From assembly GCA_902803015.1 (NCBI GenBank), contig CADCOL010000059.1, positions 1 through 13,841 on the forward strand: 13,841 nucleotides of DNA. Direction: 5' to 3'. Below, in pieces: positions 7,101 through 13,841 of this stretch. This DNA comes from an uncultured Lachnospiraceae bacterium (GTDB lineage: Bacteria; Bacillota; Clostridia; Lachnospirales; Lachnospiraceae). Numbering within the stretch: position 1 is the stretch's first letter; each line of letters begins with the position of its first letter. The notes below the pieces were generated by a model. The model was not told the DNA's origin. It saw only the letters and a list, made by a program, of their open reading frames with translations, and did no database searches. The position numbers were made by a program, and so were the translations under genes.

Positions 7101-8057
7101 TTATTTACGCGCCGTAATGCTGACCCACTCGCCGTCGTGGTTGATTTCAATTATTTCAAGGCCCGCTTTGCGGATCACATCCGCCACAAAATCTTCCTTC
7201 TCCGCAATGATTCCGGATGTGATATAGATTCCGCCCGGCTTTAACTGATTTACGATAACCGGTGTCAGAATCTCCAGGACATTATGCAGGATGTTTGCCA
7301 CAACAATGTCGTAGCACTCGTATCCGGCCCAGTCCTGAACGGATTTTTCGGAGATGATGTTACCGATAATCACCTCAAAATCCTCCTTGCGGATACCGTT
7401 TCGTTCCATGTTCTCAAGCGTTGCCGTCAGTGCGCAGGGGTCTAAATCCGTTCCCTTCGCACTCTTTGCGCCGTACATCAATGCTACAATTGCAAGGATT
7501 CCGCTGCCGCAGCCGACATCGAGAATCTTCGTATCATTCGTTACATACTTGCGAATTTCACGGATGCAGAGTCTCGTGGTCTCGTGCGCACCCGTTCCGA
7601 ACGCGGTGCCGGGATCGATATGAAGCACCTTTCCCGTATGCTCCTTATTCTCCATCTCTTCCCAGGACGGAATTACAAGCAGATCATCAATCATAAACTG
7701 ATGAAAATACTTCTTCCAGTTATTCACCCAGTCAAGGTCCTCGGTTTCGGAAACCAGAACGGTACCGTCTCCGATTTCGGTATACACTTTCGTTTCTTCG
7801 AGAACTTCATGCACATTCGCAAGAAGCTCGTCCATATTTAGATCCGGCGTATCCTCCACAAAGAAGTTTAAGTATGCCACGCCGTCATCTTCCTCGCTCA
7901 CCGGCGGAATGTCCACAAACATCTGCTCTTTTTCGAGCGCGGTTAAGGGGATTTTATCCTCAATCTGAGCCCCTTCCAGACCGATATCTTCCAGATTGCA
8001 GATGATGATATCCTCCGCATCGGTAATTGTTTTAATTGTAATTTTTTTCCATTTCAT
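7101..8057 (-). CDS. prmA: Ribosomal protein L11 methyltransferase PrmA
   Basis: PrmA trimethylates the N-terminal alpha-amine and lysine residues of ribosomal protein L11, using SAM. The 318-residue protein has an N-terminal L11-recognition domain (about 1-100) with DWVNNWKKYFHQF (109-121). The class I methyltransferase domain carries the family signature DPGTAFGTGAHETT (148-161), SAM motif I LDVGCGSG (179-186), the acidic TDLDP (203-207) and VVANILHNV (252-260). Length matches the family (290-320). The start at 8057 has GGGG about 11 bases upstream, an acceptable but weak site. The gene lies 19 bases after the RecU-like gene and is tightly coupled to rsmE, which places it inside the second operon. 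It commonly follows dnaJ in Firmicutes genomes. Confidence 0.96.
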   Translation of the reverse strand: MKWKKITIKTITDAEDIIICNLEDIGLEGAQIEDKIPLTALEKEQMFVDIPPVSEEDDGVAYLNFFVEDTPDLNMDELLANVHEVLEETKVYTEIGDGTVLVSETEDLDWVNNWKKYFHQFMIDDLLVIPSWEEMENKEHTGKVLHIDPGTAFGTGAHETTRLCIREIRKYVTNDTKILDVGCGSGILAIVALMYGAKSAKGTDLDPCALTATLENMERNGIRKEDFEVIIGNIISEKSVQDWAGYECYDIVVANILHNVLEILTPVIVNQLKPGGIYITSGIIAEKEDFVADVIRKAGLEIIEINHDGEWVSITARK

Positions 8058-8076
8058 ATTATCTTTGCCCCGCTAT

Positions 8077-8610
8077 TTATTCCCTGTCCGCCAGGTCAAT
8101 CTGCAGCACATCCAGATACGGCACCATGATTCCTTCATGCTTCGGAATCACGTACGCGGGATTCAGCTCATCATGCCGAAAACTCTTGCGCCCGCCCGAC
8201 TGCGCTCTGTCCCAGAACAGTTTCAGATATTCGTACGGCAGGTAGTAAAGCTCGTCTCTGCCCGTATAGTAAATCAGGAAAAATGCAACGCCACCCTGCG
8301 CCTCGAAATCGCCCATGAATTTGACCTGGTGCTCATGGATATTGTGCAAAGCAAAGGTATCCGTTGCGCTTTCCTTCGCATCGAAGCACACCGGCACTCC
8401 CTGCACCGCTCCGATATAATCGACCGTACTTTTCTGCTCAAAATAGGCAAGCGTAATATGCCTGCTCTTTTGGTCGATTTCAATCGGCGTAATTGGGGTC
8501 GGAATCTTCTGAATCAGCGCAAGTCCCGCTTCCCTGTATTTTTCGTTTGTCCGGTTAATCATGTCTTCGAGAACCGATCCGCGAAGACCTCTGGATTTCC
8601 AGGTTGCCAT
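8077..8610 (-). CDS. RecU-like Holliday junction resolvase
   Basis: This 177-residue protein matches the RecU family, metal-dependent nucleases that cut four-way DNA junctions in Gram-positive bacteria. Visible blocks in order: RGLRGSVLEDMINRTNEKY (7-25, Bacillus RGMTLEEDLNATNQYY), IQKIPTPITPIEID (33-46, Bacillus IHKKPTPIQIVQVD), STVDYIGAVQG (61-71) with acidic Asp64, CFDAKES (75-81) with Asp77 and Lys79, HNIHEHQVKFM (89-99), and FWDRAQSGGRKS (132-143). It lacks the roughly 30-residue N-terminal extension of Bacillus RecU (206 residues). It also has Asp where that enzyme has Glu in FEAKET. RecU genes usually sit beside a ponA-type penicillin-binding protein gene; here the neighbour is prmA. 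It is the first gene of the second operon, with promoter TATAAT at 8662-8667 and AAAGGA before the ATG. Family membership is clear; retained resolvase activity is inference. Confidence 0.85.
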   Translation of the reverse strand: MATWKSRGLRGSVLEDMINRTNEKYREAGLALIQKIPTPITPIEIDQKSRHITLAYFEQKSTVDYIGAVQGVPVCFDAKESATDTFALHNIHEHQVKFMGDFEAQGGVAFFLIYYTGRDELYYLPYEYLKLFWDRAQSGGRKSFRHDELNPAYVIPKHEGIMVPYLDVLQIDLADRE

Positions 8611-8661
8611 GATTTTTCCTTTTCGTAAATGATTCGTTTACTCCATAAAAACTCAATTTAT

Positions 8662-8690
8662 ATTATATCCCAAATACCTTCCAAAAACAA
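8662..8690 (-). promoter_or_regulatory. Predicted promoter of the recU-like/prmA/rsmE operon
   Basis: On the minus strand a perfect TATAAT (8662-8667) lies 17 bases after TTGTTT (8685-8690, 3/6 match). The -35 box falls in the T run of the dnaJ terminator, so the heat-shock operon ends exactly where this one begins. The leader would be about 45 bases long. Confidence 0.55.
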
Positions 8691-8728
8691 AAAAAATCAC
8701 AGAAAATCGTTTCGGATTCTCTGTGATT
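8689..8728 (-). terminator. Intrinsic terminator of the heat-shock operon
   Basis: A 9-bp stem pairs 8695-8703 (AATCACAGA) with 8720-8728 (TCTGTGATT). Inside it AATC (8705-8708) pairs with GATT (8715-8718). On the minus strand the stem is followed by eight T (complement of 8689-8696). It lies about 25 bases after the dnaJ stop codon. Confidence 0.88.
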
Positions 8729-8753
8729 CTTCTTACGGATTACGTTTCAAAAA

Positions 8754-9920
8754 TTATTTGTTAAAAAGGCCCTTCTTCTTTTTCTCTCTCGGAGCTGCAC
8801 CTGCGTTTTTCGCGGCATTTAAGTAATCACCGCTGAGTGCATCGAATGCGCGAAGTGCTTCCTTCGCATCCCCGTTTAATTTTTCGGGAACCTTAACCAC
8901 AAATTTCACGAAGTGATCGCCGCGCTTCTCTTTGTCACGAAGCGTGGGCACACCTTTGCTCTTTAAGCGTACCACCGTATCGGTCTGGGTGCCGGCTTTG
9001 ACCTCGTAAGCCACCTTGCCGTCCACGGTATCCACCAGAACGTCGCCGCCCAAAGCCGCAACCGTAAACGGAAGCGATACCGTCGAATAAATATCGTAGT
9101 CCTGTCTTTGGAAAATCGGATGTTTCGAAACCAGCGTACGAACAAGGATATCTCCTCTCGGTCCGCCATTCTGTCCGGGTTCTCCCTTGCCGGGAATCTT
9201 GCATGCCAGTCCGCCGTTATCGATACCTGCGGGGAACTTCACCGCGTAACGCTTCTTGATTGTGGTATAACCGGTACCGCGGCAGTCCGTACACTTCTCG
9301 CGAATGACCTTACCGCGTCCGTTACACTCACGGCATGTCTGCACGGATGTAATCTGTCCGAAAATGGAATTGGTCGTAACACGAACCTGTCCCTTGCCTC
9401 GACAGTTCGGGCAGGTCTCCGGAGACGTTCCGGGCTTTGCACCGCTGCCTTTACAGGTTTTACACTCTTCTTTGGAATCGACTTCAATCTCTTTCTCGCA
9501 ACCGAACACCGCTTCCTCAAAGGTTAAGCGCACATCCACCACCTTGTCGGCACCGCGCATGGGGCCGTTTCTGGAAGCACCTCTTCTGGAACCGCCGAAA
9601 ATATCGCCGAATCCAAACAGGTCGCTGAATATGTCGCCGAAATCCATACCGGAAAAATCGTAAGCCCCGCCTGCTCCGCCGGCCCCTGCCTCGAAAGCAG
9701 CATGTCCGAACTGGTCGTACTGCTTTCTTTTCTCGGGATCGGACAAAACACCGTATGCCTCGGAGGCTTCCTTGAATTTCTTCTCCGCCTCTTCCGGGTT
9801 ATCCGGATTCATATCCGGGTGGTATTTCTTTGCCAAAGCTCGATATGCTTTTTTAATCTCGGCATCGTCCGCAGTTTTGGGAACGCCGAGGATTTCATAA
9901 TAATCGCGCTTGTCTGCCAT
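8754..9920 (-). CDS. dnaJ: Chaperone protein DnaJ (Hsp40)
   Basis: DnaJ delivers unfolded proteins to DnaK and stimulates its ATPase. The 388-residue protein has the full type I layout. The J domain (about 5-70) contains HPD at 34-36. A Gly/Phe-rich linker (about 74-123) includes [20 protein letters not shown]. The zinc-binding domain has four CxxCxGxG repeats at Cys153 (CKTCKGSG), Cys170 (CPNCRGKG), Cys196 (CRECNGRG) and Cys210 (CTDCRGTG). Two C-terminal substrate-binding domains and a short basic tail ([11 protein letters not shown]) complete it. All zinc cysteines are present. It starts 14 bases after the dnaK stop, behind AAGG, and is the last gene of the CIRCE-controlled operon. Confidence 0.98.
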   Translation of the reverse strand: MADKRDYYEILGVPKTADDAEIKKAYRALAKKYHPDMNPDNPEEAEKKFKEASEAYGVLSDPEKRKQYDQFGHAAFEAGAGGAGGAYDFSGMDFGDIFSDLFGFGDIFGGSRRGASRNGPMRGADKVVDVRLTFEEAVFGCEKEIEVDSKEECKTCKGSGAKPGTSPETCPNCRGKGQVRVTTNSIFGQITSVQTCRECNGRGKVIREKCTDCRGTGYTTIKKRYAVKFPAGIDNGGLACKIPGKGEPGQNGGPRGDILVRTLVSKHPIFQRQDYDIYSTVSLPFTVAALGGDVLVDTVDGKVAYEVKAGTQTDTVVRLKSKGVPTLRDKEKRGDHFVKFVVKVPEKLNGDAKEALRAFDALSGDYLNAAKNAGAAPREKKKKGLFNK

Positions 9921-9934
9921 AACTTAACTGCCTT

Positions 9935-11851
<1,917 letters not shown>

Positions 11852-11860
11852 TTATTTCCT

Positions 11861-12514
11861 TTACGATACTACCGCAACCATACTGTGTCGGATGACACTG
11901 TCGCGATAGGTATATCCTTTTTGCAGTTCCTGTGCCACGATGCCGCTTTCGTATTCTTCGCTCTCGCACTGCATTACCGCATTATGCAAATCGGGATTGA
12001 ATTCCGTTCCGACGGCTTCGATGGGTTTTACGTCCAGTTTCTCAAGCTCGCCCATGAGCTGCTTGTATATCATCTGCATGCCTTCCGCATGCGCACTGCC
12101 CTGTTCTTCCTCGGGGATGGATGCAAGTCCGCGTTCGAAATTGTCCACAACCGGAAGGAGTTTTTCAATCACGCTCCTGGCTCCTGCCTCAAACATGGTT
12201 TCCTTTTCCTTGTCGGTTCGTTTGCGGAAATTGTCGAACTCCGCCAACTGGCGCTTCACCATGTCCTCAAGTTCTTCGATTCTCTGGTCTTTCGGATCCT
12301 TCTTTGCTTCTTCCTCTGCGCCGGCTTCTGCGTTTTCGGTGCCTTCCCCTTCGTCAGCCTTTGCTTCCGTATTCGCTGCTTCGCTTTGCTCTCCTGCGCT
12401 GACTTCGTTTCCGGTTTCCTCGGTCGCGTCTTTCGCTTCCTCGGTTACCCCCTCCATTTCTTCGGGGTTCTTGATGTTTTCTTCCATTTGTTTCTTTCCT
12501 TTTTTCTTTTTCAT
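11861..12514 (-). CDS. grpE: Nucleotide exchange factor GrpE
   Basis: GrpE releases ADP from DnaK and resets the chaperone cycle. The 217-residue protein has an unusually long, very acidic Glu/Ala-rich leader (about 10-75). A long coiled-coil helix follows (about 76-135, with RQLAEFDNFRKRTDKEKE), then the C-terminal beta domain with the family signature EFNPDLHNAVMQ (171-182) and LQKGYTYRDSVIRHSMVAV (197-215). The start codon overlaps the hrcA stop as ATGA, which suggests coupled translation. A second in-frame ATG at 12487 (codon 10) has AAGGA at good distance and could be the true start, so the first nine residues are uncertain. It is the second gene of the heat-shock operon. Confidence 0.97.
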   Translation of the reverse strand: MKKKKGKKQMEENIKNPEEMEGVTEEAKDATEETGNEVSAGEQSEAANTEAKADEGEGTENAEAGAEEEAKKDPKDQRIEELEDMVKRQLAEFDNFRKRTDKEKETMFEAGARSVIEKLLPVVDNFERGLASIPEEEQGSAHAEGMQMIYKQLMGELEKLDVKPIEAVGTEFNPDLHNAVMQCESEEYESGIVAQELQKGYTYRDSVIRHSMVAVVS

Positions 12515-13548
12515 TTCTTATCGTCCTGATATAACGCATCCAATTGCGTTTTTATTGTTTTCAAAGTTCCGACTACCTTTTCGTAGTCCATTCTCTTCGG
12601 TCCGATGATACCGATGGTGCCGCGCATGCCTTCGCCAAATTCATAATTCGCGGTTACGATACTGCAATCCTTCATGCTCTGAATCGGGGATTCCTCTCCG
12701 ATATAAACGCGGATGCCGTTCTTTGTTCCCGTATCGTCCATCGCCGTATCCACAAGCTGTGCCAGAAGCTGTTTTTCCTCGAATGCATTGATTAATCCGC
12801 TTGCATTCTGCTCGCTTGCGAGCTCTGGATATTTGAAAATGTTATTCGCGCCGGATGTATAAACCTCTAAATCATCGTCTTCCTTAATCGTTTCCGCCAC
12901 CGCATCGATTACATCCCCGATGAAGGAACCGTATTCGCCGGCCTGCGCTTTCATCTTGGCGATTAACGCCAGATTGATTTCTTCGATTGCCAGACCGTTC
13001 AAACTCGTATTTAAAAGGATGTTCAGTTTCAACATCACTTCGTCGTTAATCGGTTCATCCACATTAATCATCGTATTCTTGATAATGTTTCCTTCCGCAA
13101 CGACAACCGCGAGGATTTGTTCTTCATTGACGCGGGAAAGCTGGATGAACTTCACCTTATTGCCGGATACCCTGGGCGCCGTAACCATGGTTGCGTAATT
13201 CGTGTTAACCGCCAGCACCTTGGCTACCTGCTTGAGAAGATGATCCATTTTTTCATCTTTCTCAACGAGCATCTCTTTCAGCTCTTCCACCTGACGTGCA
13301 TTCTCTTCCATCATGCTGTCGACATAGAGCCGGTATCCTTTATCGGAAGGAATACGTCCTGCGGAGGTGTGGGGCTGAAGGATGTAGCCCATCTCTTCGA
13401 GGTCCGACATTTCATTTCGAATGGTTGCGGAACTTAAGTTCAAGTCCGTGTATTTCGAAATGGTTCGGGATCCTACAGGCTCGCCGGTTTCCAAATAGTT
13501 GCGAATAATCGCCTGCAGTATTTTCATTTTACGTTCATCAAGCTGCAT
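12511..13548 (-). CDS. hrcA: Heat-inducible transcription repressor HrcA
   Basis: HrcA binds the CIRCE operator and represses class I heat-shock genes; GroEL keeps it active in the cell. The 345-residue protein has the N-terminal winged helix-turn-helix (about 1-75), with VGSRTISKYTDLNLSSATIR (25-44) and PHTSAGRIPSDKGYRLYVD (59-77), both diagnostic. The C-terminal GAF-like effector domain with its inserted dimerisation region (about 100-340) follows. Length is normal (about 340). The ribosome binding site AAGGAGGT (13559-13566) lies ten bases before the ATG. It is the first gene of the operon, with CIRCE in its own leader, so it represses itself together with grpE, dnaK and dnaJ. Confidence 0.98.
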   Translation of the reverse strand: MQLDERKMKILQAIIRNYLETGEPVGSRTISKYTDLNLSSATIRNEMSDLEEMGYILQPHTSAGRIPSDKGYRLYVDSMMEENARQVEELKEMLVEKDEKMDHLLKQVAKVLAVNTNYATMVTAPRVSGNKVKFIQLSRVNEEQILAVVVAEGNIIKNTMINVDEPINDEVMLKLNILLNTSLNGLAIEEINLALIAKMKAQAGEYGSFIGDVIDAVAETIKEDDDLEVYTSGANNIFKYPELASEQNASGLINAFEEKQLLAQLVDTAMDDTGTKNGIRVYIGEESPIQSMKDCSIVTANYEFGEGMRGTIGIIGPKRMDYEKVVGTLKTIKTQLDALYQDDKK

Positions 13549-13574
13549 TGGTTAACCGACCTCCTTTTCGTTTG

Positions 13575-13601
13575 TTAGCACTCACTCGATTGGAGTGCTA
13601 A
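13575..13601 (-). promoter_or_regulatory. CIRCE operator (HrcA binding site)
   Basis: This is a perfect match to the CIRCE consensus: TTAGCACTC (13575-13583), nine bases, GAGTGCTAA (13593-13601). It lies about 8 bases after the expected transcription start and 26 bases before the hrcA ATG. HrcA bound here would block transcription of hrcA-grpE-dnaK-dnaJ. No second CIRCE copy is seen before grpE, dnaK or dnaJ. Confidence 0.98.
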
Positions 13602-13615
13602 TATCCTCAAGTCAT

Positions 13616-13644
13616 AATCTACCACCGCGGAAAACAAATGTCAA
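13616..13644 (-). promoter_or_regulatory. Sigma-A promoter of the hrcA operon
   Basis: On the minus strand a perfect TTGACA (13639-13644), a 17-base spacer and TAGATT (13616-13621, 4/6 match) form a housekeeping promoter. Predicted transcription start is near 13609, just upstream of CIRCE, as expected for HrcA-controlled operons. Confidence 0.82.
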
Positions 13645-13664
13645 CTATTATTTATAAATCGGTT

Positions 13665-13687
13665 AAGCCCGGCAGTTGCCGGGCCTT
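13665..13687. other. GC-rich hairpin upstream of the hrcA promoter
   Basis: GCCCGGC (13667-13673) and GCCGGGC (13678-13684) form a perfect 7-bp stem with loop AGTT. AA/TT pairs around one bulged base extend it. Neither strand has a proper U tract directly after it, so it is a poor terminator. It sits about 20 bases upstream of the hrcA -35 box. Its function is unknown. Confidence 0.5.
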
Positions 13688-13724
13688 GCCGACGGGTATT
13701 GGGTGTTGGTGTCTTTTTGAACAT

Positions 13725-13753
13725 AAAAACCCCACCCGGTATCGGGTGGGGTT
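13725..13753 (-). terminator. Intrinsic terminator of the right-edge gene
   Basis: A perfect 11-bp stem pairs AACCCCACCCG (13728-13738) with CGGGTGGGGTT (13743-13753), with loop GTAT. On the minus strand a run of five T follows. It lies about 34 bases after the stop codon of the partial gene at the right edge and insulates that gene from the hrcA promoter. Confidence 0.88.
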
Positions 13754-13770
13754 ACATTGCGTTTCCTTAT

Positions 13771-13791
13771 TCTAATCGGTTCGTGATTAGA
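13771..13791. repeat. Inverted repeat across the right-edge stop codon
   Basis: TCTAATC (13771-13777) and GATTAGA (13785-13791) are perfect inverted repeats with a 7-base spacer. The right arm contains the TAA stop of the partial minus-strand gene. It could form a weak AT-rich hairpin in that gene's 3' end, upstream of the strong terminator. Confidence 0.45.
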
Positions 13792-13841
13792 TAGCGAAGC
13801 TTCCGTTCTCGGTTCCGTTGATTACATAGTAAGCAACGTTC
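13787..13841 (-). CDS. C-terminal end of an unidentified protein
   Basis: The minus strand at the right edge is open to a TAA at 13787-13789 and encodes the last residues NVAYYVINGTENGSFAI. A strong terminator 34 bases downstream supports a real gene end. Seventeen residues are too few to name a family, and I recognise none. The Asn/Gly/Thr-rich end is not what I would expect from hemW or lepA, which often precede hrcA in Firmicutes. Confidence 0.55.
   Translation of the reverse strand, partial: NVAYYVINGTENGSFAI

Noticed and set aside
7996..8628. Plus-strand frame of 210 codons opposite the RecU-like gene and the start of prmA
   Set aside because: It spans two genes confidently assigned on the other strand and has no known motif.
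11885..12608. Two overlapping plus-strand frames of more than 210 codons opposite grpE
   Set aside because: Their Ser/Phe/Leu-rich composition mirrors the Glu/Ala/Lys-rich grpE sequence. No domain or start signal is visible.

Overview
The window reads as a chromosomal housekeeping region of a low-to-mid GC Gram-positive anaerobe, most likely a clostridium of the Lachnospiraceae type. The reasons are the hrcA-grpE-dnaK-dnaJ order behind a perfect CIRCE operator, strong AAGGAGGT-type ribosome binding sites, a ThiI without a rhodanese domain beside a NifS/IscS-type desulfurase, a RecU-family resolvase, and protein sequences that look clostridial by eye. The genus cannot be named from sequence alone. 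Almost everything is on the minus strand, so genes are read from the right edge to the left.

Right to left: (1) 13787-13841 is the last 17 codons of an unidentified minus-strand gene, followed by a strong terminator (13725-13753). (2) The heat-shock operon hrcA-grpE-dnaK-dnaJ (13548 to 8754) has a TTGACA promoter (13616-13644) and a CIRCE operator (13575-13601), and ends in a strong terminator (8689-8728). (3) A new promoter abuts that terminator and starts a second unit: a RecU-like resolvase, prmA (ribosomal protein L11 methyltransferase), rsmE (16S rRNA U1498 methyltransferase), a cysteine desulfurase, and a hybrid sensor kinase whose ribosome binding site overlaps the desulfurase stop codon. 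(4) A LytTR response regulator has its own TATAAT promoter in the gap behind the kinase and a hairpin terminator after it. (5) thiI (tRNA 4-thiouridine synthase) follows. (6) A short plus-strand gene for an HPr-like protein lacking the active-site histidine converges on thiI across a shared bidirectional terminator. (7) mtaB (ms2t6A37 methylthiotransferase) is divergent from the HPr-like gene and runs off the left edge.

Most genes serve protein folding, ribosome modification and tRNA thiolation. The desulfurase probably supplies persulfide sulfur to ThiI, and mtaB is a second tRNA sulfur-modification gene nearby. The accessory part is the kinase plus LytTR regulator, which splits the desulfurase from thiI. 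Together the two proteins carry all four phosphoacceptor sites of a His-Asp-His-Asp phosphorelay.

I did not find a clearly new defence, mobile or CRISPR-like system. The points most worth a second look are the phosphorelay ending in a LytTR regulator, the histidine-less HPr homologue, the RecU-like gene away from its usual neighbour, and the overlapping divergent promoters at the left end. No gene-free stretch exceeds 300 bases. The longest, 13549-13786, holds the heat-shock promoter, CIRCE, two hairpins and a terminator.
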